Source of the DNA: CATOSP01 sp965216155
GTDB taxonomy: Bacteria > Chloroflexota > Dehalococcoidia > Lucifugimonadales > UBA3495
Assembly: GCA_965216155.1 (NCBI GenBank)
Contig: CBDCFD010000005.1
Span: 558,001-622,000 of the forward strand
Length of the DNA stretch: 64,000 nucleotides
Direction of reading: 5' to 3'
The notes under the pieces were generated by a model that made no database searches, had not been told where the DNA came from, and saw only the letters and a program-made list of their open reading frames with translations. How positions within the stretch are numbered: position 1 is the first letter of the stretch; each line of letters begins with the position of its first letter. Both the position numbers and the translations under genes were made by a program. This document shows, piece after piece, positions 1-7,801 of the stretch.

Positions 1-146
1 AACGACTGCCTTTGCCCCCAATACGGCGGACTGGTCACCACAACGTCAATGCTGGCGTCCGGCAGCTTTGGGATTAGCTCCAAGCAATCCCCTTCATAAA
101 TCCCGGACTCCTCGACGCAGATTTCCAAAGGGAACGCCGCAGCCAT
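1..146 (-). CDS. DNA methyltransferase, N-terminal fragment running off the window edge
   Basis: Reading the minus strand from an ATG at 146 gives 48 codons with no stop before the window edge. The peptide has the acidic strand IYEGDCLELIPKLPDASIDV followed by VVTSPPYWGQRQS. TSPPYW is motif IV of N4-cytosine/N6-adenine DNA methyltransferases (beta class, N6_N4_Mtase), and YEGDCLE matches the region just before it in small methyltransferases. The enzyme would methylate an exocyclic amino group of cytosine or adenine. GTG and TTG codons 2 and 3 codons upstream are alternative starts; the frame is closed by a TAA just upstream. Whether it belongs to a restriction system or is an orphan cannot be seen. 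The catalytic motif is clear; the subtype is not. Confidence 0.8.
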   Translation of the reverse strand, partial: MAAAFPLEICVEESGIYEGDCLELIPKLPDASIDVVVTSPPYWGQRQS

Positions 147-423
147 AATCACCAACCATGCGAAATGTTCTTATAGGGCGCGTGTGATGATAACCGGAGC
201 CTTGTGGCGGTTGTCAACCAGGGAAAGTCACAAGACAATTGCAAAGCGAACGGTCGCGGGTCTATCTACGAAGGACACAAAGAAAAACCTTGCGCCCTTG
301 TGTCCTCGTGGCAGACTCTTTGCGTTAAAAACATAGCCCATTTTTCAAAGGGGGTTGGGGAGATTCCCTGTGTAACCTTTGCTTTCTTTGTGCCTCTGCG
401 TTAAAACCCCCACTGCCCGGCGG
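147..423. repeat. Intergenic region with decayed CTTTGTGTCCT/CGTGG-type repeat
   Basis: No convincing gene. An imperfect inverted pair, ACGAAGGACACAAAG (268-282) and CTTGTGTCCTCGTGG (297-311), is followed by a similar stretch around 382-400 (TTTCTTTGTGCCTCTGCGTT). A related sequence (CTTCGTGTCCTTCGTGG, 1303-1319) lies on the other side of the Uma2 gene. Such CGAAGGACAC-type words are typical of dispersed non-coding repeats in bacterial genomes; short ORFs read through them are not genes. Confidence 0.45.
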
Positions 424-1182
424 TTAGGTATTGGGACGGCGGCGCAACTCTTCTTCCAATTGGCGGATGCGGGCTTCGGCTTCGGCGCGGGCCTGGCGTT
501 CTATATCACGCTCGGTTTCGGCAACGGCGGCTTGGGCTTCTGCGGCGATGCGGGCGTCCTCGGTGTCGTTGTAGGTGCGGAGGTAGCGTTGGGATACCGG
601 GTCGTACCACCGGAGTTGGCCGTACTCCCAGCACAAGTCCAGGCCAAGGACCGCGCTGTGGCCCCAATGGTGGTCGTCCACCCGGTTTATGTGGATGGGG
701 ACGTAGGCGCCGTCAACCAGCTGGTCGCCGGCCAGTCGCTCGCGGTAGTAAAGGCCCCCGGTGTGGTCGAACCGCCAGTATTCGGGGATGCCCATAGCGG
801 CGTAGGCTTCCCGCTTGAAGGTCTCGTCGCGCTGGCCGGTGGTCTTGGAGGCCACTTCCAGAACGAAGTCCGGCGGCTTGCCCTGCTCCGGGATGAGGTA
901 GCCGTTGCGGGCGCGGCGAGAGGTCTGGTCCGCGTCGAAAGCGATGAGCAGGTCGGGAAACAGGACGCCCTCGTAGCTTTTGGTGGGTCTCAGCCCAGCG
1001 GCCGTCTCGCTGATGATGACGGTGGTGTCCGGGTTGCCGAAATGGGCGGCCAGGGCCGCCGGGTAAGCCGGGAAATTTACGTAGTCAAAGGTGGTCATGT
1101 CCAAGTCACAGGGCTGCGGGTCCGGGAACCGGATGATGTCCGGGGCACCCGGCTCCGGGGCGGAAACGGGCCTGGGGGTCAT
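424..1182 (-). CDS. Uma2-family PD-(D/E)XK nuclease-like protein
   Basis: 252 residues from the ATG at 1182; the longer open frame upstream runs into repeat DNA and is not expected to be coding. The core has PDLLIAFD and then PDFVLEVASKTT about 50 residues later, the D...ExK pattern of the Uma2/DUF820 restriction-endonuclease-like fold. DETFKREAYAAMGIPEYWRF and the later GLYYRERL are also typical of Uma2. The last 40 residues are a charged coiled coil (ERDIERQARAEAEARIRQLE). Uma2 proteins are abundant in Chloroflexota and cyanobacteria, and their role is largely unknown (putative nuclease, often near mobile DNA). It stands alone, flanked on both sides by decayed repeats. Family call is firm; activity is inferred. 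Confidence 0.85.
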   Translation of the reverse strand: MTPRPVSAPEPGAPDIIRFPDPQPCDLDMTTFDYVNFPAYPAALAAHFGNPDTTVIISETAAGLRPTKSYEGVLFPDLLIAFDADQTSRRARNGYLIPEQGKPPDFVLEVASKTTGQRDETFKREAYAAMGIPEYWRFDHTGGLYYRERLAGDQLVDGAYVPIHINRVDDHHWGHSAVLGLDLCWEYGQLRWYDPVSQRYLRTYNDTEDARIAAEAQAAVAETERDIERQARAEAEARIRQLEEELRRRPNT

Positions 1183-1409
<227 letters not shown>

Positions 1410-4361
1410 ATGACCACCCAGACCACGACGGCAACCAGAATCCGCGGCAGGGAAAGGGAAGAGTTGGCCGAACTCCTCCGGCAACGGGTCAGCGGCGAGG
1501 TCAAATTCGACCCATTCTCCAGGGTCCTCTACAGCACCGACGCCAGCATCTACCAGATGGAGCCGGTCGGAGTGGTCATCCCTCGCAGCATCGACGACGT
1601 TCAGGCCGTGATGGAGATCGCGCGGGACAACAAGGTGCCGGTTCTACCCAGGACTGGCGGGACCAGCCTCGCGGGACAGACTGTCAACCACGCTATAGTC
1701 GTGGACTTTAGCAAGTACCTGAACCAGGTGTTGGAGGTAAACCAGGAGGAAAACTGGGTCCGCGTGCAACCCGGAATCGTCCTGGACCAGCTCAACCGGC
1801 AGCTTGCGGGCTATGGACTCCAGTACGCGCCAGACCCCACGACATCCAACCGCGCCTGTGTCGGCGGCGGCATTGGCAACAACACCTGCGGCGCCCATTC
1901 GGTGATCTACGGCAAGACCCTCGACCACGTGATGGAGGTGGATACAATCCTCTCCGACGCCACCCGGACTCATTTCGGGCCCCTGGAAGCCCACCAACTT
2001 GAGGCCAAGCTGAGCGGTACCGGACTGGAGTCGGACATCTATCGGGGCATCCGGTCAATAGCCCAGGACAACCTGCCGGAGATCGTTGCCCGCTACCCAC
2101 AGATCCCCCGGCGGGTCAGCGGTTACAACATCGACGAGTTCCTGACCGACGACCCATTCAACCTGGCGAGGATGGTTGTCGGCTCCGAGGGCACCCTCTG
2201 CGTCGTCAGCGAAGCCAAGCTGAACCTGGTGCCCAGGCCGGCCATGACGGCGGTATCGGTGCTGCATTTTGTCGACATCGTCCGGGCCAGCGAGGCAACC
2301 AGGGAAGTATTGAAGCACGGGCCGTCTTCCATTGAAGTGATGGACAAGATTCTGCTCGACCGCTCCCGCGAGTCGCTGGGCCACGCCAGAGACCTCGATT
2401 TCATAGTCGGAGACCCCGGTGCGCTGCTGGCGGTGGAATTTTACGGCGAGTCCGAGGCCGAGTTGAAGTCCAAACTGGAGGAGCTGGAACGGGACATGAC
2501 CCACCGGCAGCTCGCTTATGCCTGCGTGAACCTTCTGGACCGTCCTTCCCAGGCTACCGTGTGGAACGTGCGCAAGGCGGGGTTGGGGCTGCTGATGAGC
2601 ATCCACGGCGACGCCAAGCCGCTGCCTTTCGTGGAAGACACCGCCGTGGACCCCGAAAACCTCGGCCCGTTTGTCCGCCGTTTCGATGAAATCGTTCGCA
2701 ACCACGGGACTGAAGCCGCCTATTACGGTCACGCAAGTGTCGGCTGCCTGCACATCCGGCCGCTCGTAAGCCTGAAAGACGCCCAGGGAGTGGCGACTAT
2801 GGTGTCGATCGCCGACGAGATCAGCGACCTGGTCAAGGAATACGGCGGCTCGATGAGCGGCGAACACGGCGACGGCATCGTTCGCGGCGTGTGGACCGAG
2901 AAGATGTACGGCCCCCACATCTACCAACTTTCCCGCGACATCAAGCGGACCTTCGACCCTGACGCCATCATGAATCCGGGAAAGATCATCGACTGCCCTC
3001 CCATGACGGAAAACCTGCGCTACGGGCCGGAGTACCGCGCCACCGCCCTCCCTGCCCACCTGGACTTCTCCCTGGACACCAATTACGCCGGCGCCGTGGA
3101 GATGTGCAACGGCATGGGAGCGTGCCGCAAGCTGGACGGCACGATGTGCCCCTCATACATCGCCACCCGCGACGAAGAGCACTCTACCAGGGGCCGGGCC
3201 AACCTGCTCCGCGCCGCCCTCTCCGGCAAGCTCCCCGAGGGCACAATCACCGGGCAACGGCTTTACGACGCCCTGGACCTGTGCCTGGAGTGCAAGGGCT
3301 GCAAGGCGGAATGTGACTCCGGCGTGGACATGGCCAAGCTGAAGTACGAGTTCCTGTCCAACTACCACCAGGCCAACGGTCTTCCCATCAGGAACAAGTT
3401 CTTCGGCAACATCAACCGCATCAACCGGCTGGGCTCCAGCTTCGCGCCCTTCTCCAACTGGGCCGCCCGGAGTCCCATAGGCAAGCTGGTTTCCAGAGCC
3501 ATTCTTGGAGTGCATCCAAACCGCTCCCTGCCCTCCTTCGCCAACGAGTCGCTGCCCAAGTGGTTCCAGCGCAGGCGCAGAAACTCCATGAGCGCCTCCC
3601 CAACGCCAGAATCGGGCCGGGCCGGTATTACCGCCAAAGGGACGGTGGTCCTCTTCAATGACACCTTTATGAGCTACAACTATCCCAAGGTCGGGATAGC
3701 CGCCACCGAGTTGCTTGAGGCGGCCGGTTTCAACGTGGTCCTGGCCGACGCAGGTTGCTGCGGACGCCCCATGCTCTCCAAGGGGATGATGAACGAGGCG
3801 GTTGCGGCGGCCCGCTACAACGTGGACCTGCTCCACGCCTACGCCGATCAGGGGATTCCAATAGTCGGATGCGAGCCTAGCTGCCTGCTGAGCTTCCGGG
3901 ACGAGTACCCGGAGATGTTGAAAGACGATCGCTCAAAGAAGGTGGCGGAGCACGCCTATCTACTTGACGAGTTCTTGATGATGCTCCAGGGCAAGGGCGA
4001 GCTTGACCTGAAATTCAACAACGAGCCGAAAAAGGTCCTATTCCACGGCCACTGCCACCAGAAAGCGCTTTTGGGGACCGGAGCTTCCCTGGGAGCCTTG
4101 CGGCTACCCCCGGGGAATCAGGTCGAGCTTATCGCCGCGGGTTGCTGCGGGATGGCCGGCGGATTCGGATTCGAGAAAGAACACTACGACATATCCATGA
4201 CCATCGGCGGCGAGTCCTTGTTCCCTGCCGTGAACGCCAAAGGCTCAGATTGGGAAGTAGCCGTCATGGGAGTCTCCTGCCGCCAGCAGATCGAACACGG
4301 CACAGGCCGCCCAGCCCGCCACCTGGCCGAGGTCCTGCGCGACTGCTTGGAGCAAGTATGA
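1410..4361 (+). CDS. FAD-linked 2-hydroxyacid dehydrogenase fused to an Fe-S/CCG-domain subunit
   Basis: 983 residues; ATG preceded by GAGGAG at 1396-1401. Residues about 50-230 form a PCMH-type FAD domain (LPRTGGTSLAGQT; GGGIGNNTCGAHS), and about 270-540 the FAD-oxidase C domain. Then come two Fe-S cysteine clusters (CNGMGACRKLDGTMC near 565; CLECKGCKAECDSG near 630) and two cysteine-rich CCG domains (AGCCGRP near 780, CEPSC near 819, HGHCHQK near 877, GCCGMAGGFG near 910). This is the single-chain GlcD+GlcF/GlpC fusion seen in YdiJ-type enzymes. They oxidise D-2-hydroxyglutarate, D-lactate or related 2-hydroxyacids and pass electrons through Fe-S centres toward quinone or another acceptor. 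The substrate cannot be told from sequence. Its stop overlaps the next start (ATGA at 4358), although the downstream gene is functionally unrelated. Confidence 0.9.
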   Translation: MTTQTTTATRIRGREREELAELLRQRVSGEVKFDPFSRVLYSTDASIYQMEPVGVVIPRSIDDVQAVMEIARDNKVPVLPRTGGTSLAGQTVNHAIVVDFSKYLNQVLEVNQEENWVRVQPGIVLDQLNRQLAGYGLQYAPDPTTSNRACVGGGIGNNTCGAHSVIYGKTLDHVMEVDTILSDATRTHFGPLEAHQLEAKLSGTGLESDIYRGIRSIAQDNLPEIVARYPQIPRRVSGYNIDEFLTDDPFNLARMVVGSEGTLCVVSEAKLNLVPRPAMTAVSVLHFVDIVRASEATREVLKHGPSSIEVMDKILLDRSRESLGHARDLDFIVGDPGALLAVEFYGESEAELKSKLEELERDMTHRQLAYACVNLLDRPSQATVWNVRKAGLGLLMSIHGDAKPLPFVEDTAVDPENLGPFVRRFDEIVRNHGTEAAYYGHASVGCLHIRPLVSLKDAQGVATMVSIADEISDLVKEYGGSMSGEHGDGIVRGVWTEKMYGPHIYQLSRDIKRTFDPDAIMNPGKIIDCPPMTENLRYGPEYRATALPAHLDFSLDTNYAGAVEMCNGMGACRKLDGTMCPSYIATRDEEHSTRGRANLLRAALSGKLPEGTITGQRLYDALDLCLECKGCKAECDSGVDMAKLKYEFLSNYHQANGLPIRNKFFGNINRINRLGSSFAPFSNWAARSPIGKLVSRAILGVHPNRSLPSFANESLPKWFQRRRRNSMSASPTPESGRAGITAKGTVVLFNDTFMSYNYPKVGIAATELLEAAGFNVVLADAGCCGRPMLSKGMMNEAVAAARYNVDLLHAYADQGIPIVGCEPSCLLSFRDEYPEMLKDDRSKKVAEHAYLLDEFLMMLQGKGELDLKFNNEPKKVLFHGHCHQKALLGTGASLGALRLPPGNQVELIAAGCCGMAGGFGFEKEHYDISMTIGGESLFPAVNAKGSDWEVAVMGVSCRQQIEHGTGRPARHLAEVLRDCLEQV

Positions 4362-4897
4362 AGATCAGGTACATACAAGACACGGACACCCTCCACATCG
4401 AACTTTTCCCCGCTCAGGTGGGGGAGACTCGCAGCCTGGACGAGAACACCCGGCTGGACCTGGACGCCCAGGGCCAACTGTGCGGCATTGCCATCAAGCG
4501 GGCCAGCAGCCGGATAGACCTTTACTCGCTAATGGGTTTGCCGGGAGGCGTCAACGGCCTGCTGAACCTCACCGTCGCCGAGCAGGGATGGCTGGACGAA
4601 TACCGCCGCCAACTGGCCAAACGGTTCCCTGGGCTGGTGGAGGATATGTTTATTTATGGCATGTACGCTCGGGGCTACAGTGACCCGGATATTGAGATGA
4701 AGTTGCTGCTTCTCATCCGGGAGGGAGACCGTGAGAAGAAGGATGAAATCAGCCACATGGGGTACATGCTGGACATAGAAGGATATTTTGTTGCCCCGTT
4801 CATTGACATCTACACCAGGGCGGAATGGGCGGAACAAAAGCGGCTGGGAACGGGGTTTTACAAGAGCATGACGAATGACGGCATTCGCGTGACATGA
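4358..4897 (+). CDS. DUF2283-nucleotidyltransferase fusion, antitoxin of a HEPN/MNT module (copy 1)
   Basis: 179 residues; the ATG overlaps the previous stop. Residues 1-50 are a DUF2283 domain (MKIRYIQDTDTLHIELF then LDAQGQLCGIAIKRAS). After a short linker (MGLPGGVNGLLNLTVAEQGW), residues about 85-175 resemble a minimal nucleotidyltransferase (LVEDMFIYGMYARGYSDPDI). The classic G-S-x-A-R-G...D-x-D signature is altered: Ser is Met, and the second acid is Glu (SDPDIEM). It overlaps the HEPN gene by ATGA (4894-4897), the usual HEPN/MNT toxin-antitoxin arrangement, in which the MNT partner neutralises the HEPN RNase, in studied cases by AMPylation. A DUF2283 fusion is unusual. The first 260 nt are nearly identical to the copy at 5572. 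Confidence 0.7.
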   Translation: MKIRYIQDTDTLHIELFPAQVGETRSLDENTRLDLDAQGQLCGIAIKRASSRIDLYSLMGLPGGVNGLLNLTVAEQGWLDEYRRQLAKRFPGLVEDMFIYGMYARGYSDPDIEMKLLLLIREGDREKKDEISHMGYMLDIEGYFVAPFIDIYTRAEWAEQKRLGTGFYKSMTNDGIRVT

Positions 4898-5298
4898 GTG
4901 AGGAAATGGCCTTGGCAGAATGGCTACGGGCGCAGGAATGTCTCGGTTCTGCCTGGCTTTGTCAAGGTGTGGGATTCTACGCAGACGCGATTTCGCGAGC
5001 CTACTACGCCGTACTCCACGCTGCCAAAGCTGCGCTGCAAACCCGTGACATTCACCCGGATACACACAAAGGTCTCCGGAATTTATTTGGTCTGCACATA
5101 GTAAGAGTGGGCTTGCTCGAACCGGAGTGGAGCGCTCCTATCGCTCAACTCAATGCCCTCCGCCAAGATGCGGATTACACTGTTACAAGGATTTTCGACG
5201 AATCGGACGCCCGTTCCGCCTGCCAACGCGCCGAAGCATTCGTCAATCGCATCCGGGCGTTGCTTGCCACCGTCATCCCACCGGAGAACTTGGAATAG
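4894..5298 (+). CDS. HEPN-domain protein, probable toxin (copy 1)
   Basis: 134 residues, translationally coupled (ATGA) to the DUF2283-nucleotidyltransferase gene. The all-helical HEPN signature is seen in GFYADAISRAYYAVLHAAKA and in the C-terminal RSACQRAEAFVNRIRALL. HEPN proteins of this type are RNase toxins or tRNA/RNA-targeting partners of MNT nucleotidyltransferases. A canonical R-x4-6-H RNase motif is not obvious here: the SRAYYAVLHAA stretch has an R and an H spaced by seven residues. Catalytic activity is therefore uncertain. The gene is intact, unlike its duplicate at 6120-6537. Confidence 0.75.
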   Translation: MSEEMALAEWLRAQECLGSAWLCQGVGFYADAISRAYYAVLHAAKAALQTRDIHPDTHKGLRNLFGLHIVRVGLLEPEWSAPIAQLNALRQDADYTVTRIFDESDARSACQRAEAFVNRIRALLATVIPPENLE

Positions 5299-5326
5299 CC
5301 CTGGCCATTTCAAGAGAAGGTGGTTG

Positions 5327-5524
5327 ATGGTTGAAGAGACAAACGATAACCAGGTATCCGTGGCCTTCAACCTGGTCTTGGATGAACTGCCCAAGGCCCG
5401 CGCAAACCTGGTGAGAGACCTTACTGCCGCTGCCGAGCGCGGTGACTATGAGGCCGTCGTTAATCTTTGGGAAATTACCGGCTTGGGCCGTGCCCGCCTG
5501 CGTCAACTGCAACGAGGGCGCTAG
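5327..5524 (+). CDS. Small conserved-looking hypothetical protein between two toxin-antitoxin copies
   Basis: 65 residues from an ATG at 5327 preceded by GAGAAGG (5314-5320). It is charged and mostly helical by eye (LVLDELPKARANLVRDLTAA, then LWEITGLGRARLRQLQRGR), with no cysteines or membrane segment. It lies between the two HEPN/MNT copies in the same direction, so it may be co-transcribed with them or be a remnant of a small antitoxin-like gene. I do not recognise the family. The good ribosome binding site and plausible composition are the only support. Confidence 0.45.
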   Translation: MVEETNDNQVSVAFNLVLDELPKARANLVRDLTAAAERGDYEAVVNLWEITGLGRARLRQLQRGR

Positions 5525-5571
5525 GACGGAGAGACCCTGCATAACGCTTTCTTTTACAGGTCGTTCAAGCC

Positions 5572-6123
5572 ATGAAGATAAGATACATACAAGACACGGA
5601 CACCCTCCACATCGAATTTTTCCCCGCTCAGATTGGCGAGACCCGCAGCCTGAATGAGAACACGCTGCTGGACCTGGACGCCCAGGGCCAACTGTGCGCC
5701 ATTGCCATCAAGCGGGCCAGCGACCGGATAGACCTCCATTCATTGATGGGTCTGCCTGGAGGCGTCAACGGCCTGCTGAACCTCACCGTCGCCGAGCAGG
5801 GATGGCTGGACGAATACCGCCGCCAACTGGTCGAGCGTTTCCCCGGACTGGTGGAGGATATGTTCGTATACGGCCTCTACGCCCGGGGCTACAGCCGGGG
5901 CAACCACGACCTTGAGATCGAGTTTCAGCTTCTGGTCCTCATCCGGAAGGGAGACAGCGAAAAGAAGCGTGAGATTAGCAGTTTGGCCTACGACCTTGAC
6001 ATGAAGCACAACTTTGTTGGCCCGGCAGTCCGAATCTATACGAGGGCGGAGTGGGCGGAACAGAAGCGGCAGAACGGTCTGGTTTATCGAATGGTGGCGG
6101 ATGAAGACATCAGATTGGCATGA
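5572..6123 (+). CDS. DUF2283-nucleotidyltransferase fusion (copy 2)
   Basis: 183 residues. Residues 1-90 are almost identical to copy 1 at 4358, at DNA as well as protein level. The C-terminal nucleotidyltransferase-like part has diverged (MFVYGLYARGYSRGNHDLEI) and has a 4-residue insertion before the acidic pair. As in copy 1, the Ser of the GSxARG signature is replaced (Leu here) and the acids read DLEIE. It ends in an ATGA overlap with a HEPN pseudogene. The sharp contrast between the near-identical 5' part and diverged 3' part suggests recent recombination or gene conversion over the DUF2283 region. It may now be an orphan antitoxin. Confidence 0.65.
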   Translation: MKIRYIQDTDTLHIEFFPAQIGETRSLNENTLLDLDAQGQLCAIAIKRASDRIDLHSLMGLPGGVNGLLNLTVAEQGWLDEYRRQLVERFPGLVEDMFVYGLYARGYSRGNHDLEIEFQLLVLIRKGDSEKKREISSLAYDLDMKHNFVGPAVRIYTRAEWAEQKRQNGLVYRMVADEDIRLA

Positions 6124-6537
6124 GCGAAGAGTTGGCTTTGGCGGAATAGGCACGGGCGCAAGAGAGCATGGGGGGCAGCCCGGCTCTGCCACAACGCAGG
6201 TTTCTACGGGGATGCCGTGTCTCGAGCGTATTACTCAGTTTTACACGCGGCAAAGGCGGCGTTGCAACTTAACGCGGTTACTACAACGACCCATGCGGGC
6301 ATCAAGAAATTGTTCGGCCTCCATGTCGTAATAGCCGGTTTGGTCGAAAGGGGATGGGGTGAAGAAATTGAACCCTTGCGCGCCCTTCGGATGTTAGCCG
6401 ACTACGACGTTACGACTATTTTCAGTGAGACTAACTCCCGTGAAACTTGCGAACGCGCCGAAGCATTCGTTAATCGAATTCGGGTGCTGCTTGCCACTGC
6501 AATTCCTCCCGGGAATTTTGAAGCCGGCAGCGGCTGA
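6120..6537 (+). pseudogene. HEPN-domain gene, copy 2, broken by a nonsense codon and a +1 frameshift
   Basis: Aligning to the intact HEPN gene at 4894, this copy starts with the same ATGA overlap (ATG 6120). Codon 10 is TAG (6147-6149) where copy 1 has TGG (Trp). A run of six G at 6170-6175 has one extra G; dropping it restores ESMGAARLCHNAGFYGDAVS and the frame of the rest (SRAYYSVLHAAKAAL, then ERAEAFVNRIRVLL). The two independent lesions argue for a true pseudogene, though the G-run indel alone could be a sequencing error. A GTG at 6217 could start a truncated 106-residue product containing most of the HEPN helices. Confidence 0.7.
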
Positions 6538-6550
6538 CCCTTTGTGAGAA

Positions 6551-6580
6551 GACAGCCGGGTTACCCGCAACCCGGCTGTC
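6551..6580. terminator. 12-bp perfect hairpin between convergent genes
   Basis: GACAGCCGGGTT (6551-6562) pairs with AACCCGGCTGTC (6569-6580) across a six-base loop. It lies between the ends of the convergent HEPN pseudogene and SMP-30 gene, as expected for a bidirectional terminator. No T tract follows on the plus strand. Confidence 0.6.
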
Positions 6581-6607
6581 CCAACGCATTGATCTGCTGA
6601 CTTCCCG

Positions 6608-7528
6608 TCACAAAAGGGAACCGCCTAGCCCCCCCGGCGCAGGCACTCCCGCGATCTTCAATTGTATCGAACTTACGGAGTTGCGGGTGGTGATGAACAG
6701 GGTCTTCCAGTCGTCGCCGCCGAAGCCGACGTTGGTGGTGGCCGGAGCGCCGTGGACTATCGTCCCAAGGTGCTTTCCGCTGGGGTCGAGGACCCACACA
6801 CCGCCGGAACCTCCGCAATAGACGTTCCCTTCCACGTCCACCTTCATTCCGTCGGGAACGCCGGGGCGCTCGCCGCGCAGGTCGGCAAAGACCCGGTCCG
6901 ACGCCCGTGCCAGCGTGCCGTTGGGCTGCATTTCAAAGGCCCGGATGTGACCGCGCCGCGAATCGTTAACGTAAAGGACGCTCTCATCCGGCGAAAAGGC
7001 CAGCCCGTTGGGCACTACAAAGTCCCCTACCAGGAGAGTTAGCGTGCCCAGGTCAGGGGTCACCCGGAATACACCGGAAAATCCCTGGTCGAATTGGGTC
7101 GGGGCCAGTGGACTGGTCCAGGGGTCTGTGAAGTAGATGCAGCCATCGGACTTCACGACCACGTCGTTGGGCCGGTTGAGCGGCCTTCCCTGGTAGGAGC
7201 TTGCAACTACGGTAATCGTGTCGTCCGGTTCCCTGCGTGAGACCCGCCGGCTATCGTGCTCGCAGGCCAGCAAGCGGCCCTGAAGGTCTCGCGTTAGCCC
7301 GTTGGCCCGGTTGGTGGGCTCGTGAAAGACCGACATGCCTTCTCCCGCGGTCCATTTCATTCGCCGGTTATTGTGGATATCACTGAAAAGCAGGAACCCC
7401 CCTTCCTTCCACCACAGTGGGCCTTCCGCCGGGCCCTGGTCTCCCCCGAAACCGTCGCCCAGTTCCTCTATCGCCTGGTCCAACGCTACTATCTGTTCCA
7501 ACTCCGGTGCGTGCTGCTCAATGGGCAT
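6608..7528 (-). CDS. SMP-30/gluconolactonase-family lactonase
   Basis: 306 residues from the ATG at 7528, which has a strong AAGGAGG site just upstream; the longer frame to 7651 runs into an inverted repeat and is discarded. The six-bladed propeller family is identified by AEGPLWW (metal-binding Glu), RPNDVVVKSDG (Asn) and VVPNGLAFSPDE followed by VPDGMKVDVEGNVY (catalytic Asp region). SMP-30/LRE enzymes hydrolyse sugar or aldonic lactones with a divalent metal. It is divergent from the LLM monooxygenase gene; the two share a regulatory-looking inverted repeat. Cytoplasmic, no signal peptide. The exact lactone is unknown. Confidence 0.85.
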   Translation of the reverse strand: MPIEQHAPELEQIVALDQAIEELGDGFGGDQGPAEGPLWWKEGGFLLFSDIHNNRRMKWTAGEGMSVFHEPTNRANGLTRDLQGRLLACEHDSRRVSRREPDDTITVVASSYQGRPLNRPNDVVVKSDGCIYFTDPWTSPLAPTQFDQGFSGVFRVTPDLGTLTLLVGDFVVPNGLAFSPDESVLYVNDSRRGHIRAFEMQPNGTLARASDRVFADLRGERPGVPDGMKVDVEGNVYCGGSGGVWVLDPSGKHLGTIVHGAPATTNVGFGGDDWKTLFITTRNSVSSIQLKIAGVPAPGGLGGSLL

Positions 7529-7574
7529 GTCCGCCTCCTTATATATGTGTGCCAGCGCTATGTCGTCCGGTGGG

Positions 7575-7603
7575 ATTATAAAACCAATCGGGCGTTTGTC
7601 TGA
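7575..7603 (-). promoter_or_regulatory. Possible promoter of the SMP-30 gene
   Basis: On the minus strand TATAAT (7580-7575) lies 47 nt before the chosen ATG. A weak -35-like TTCAGA lies about 18 nt further upstream, inside the left arm of the 7591-7614 inverted repeat. The -10 is perfect, the -35 poor, and the overlap with the repeat suggests control. Confidence 0.35.
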
Positions 7604-7693
7604 ACTGTGATTCTCAAGATTACCGTGATTTTTCAGGACCAGCAAAATCAACGGAATCCTCTAATCACAAGAATCACAGTTCAGACAAACGCC
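7591..7693. repeat. Inverted repeat with 24-bp arms between divergent genes
   Basis: Left arm 7591-7614 and right arm 7670-7693 are perfect reverse complements (the word GGCGTTTGTCTGAACTGTGA and its complement at the core), separated by about 55 nt. The loop contains further imperfect GTGATT/AATCAC words. It sits between the divergent SMP-30 and LLM genes, overlapping the putative -35 of the first and lying about 30 nt upstream of the -35 of the second. It could be a pair of operator half-sites, a miniature inverted-repeat insertion, or both. Confidence 0.75.
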
Positions 7694-7724
7694 ACTGGTT
7701 CCAACGCCTGCTGCCAACCGCAAC

Positions 7725-7753
7725 TTGCCACGATTATGGGCAGGCAATATAAT
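7725..7753 (+). promoter_or_regulatory. Sigma70-like promoter of the LLM monooxygenase gene
   Basis: TTGCCA (7725-7730), a 17-nt spacer and TATAAT (7748-7753), ending 48 nt before the ATG at 7802. Near-consensus sequence and ideal spacing. Confidence 0.65.
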
Positions 7754-7801
7754 GCCGCCACATAGTCTGACCCAAACCCCGGCACCTTGAAGGAGGAGAC
7801 C

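Noticed and set aside
6147..6149. Amber codon as a pyrrolysine or readthrough site in the second HEPN gene
   Set aside because: Copy 1 has TGG there, a non-catalytic position, and a separate frameshift follows; decay is simpler.
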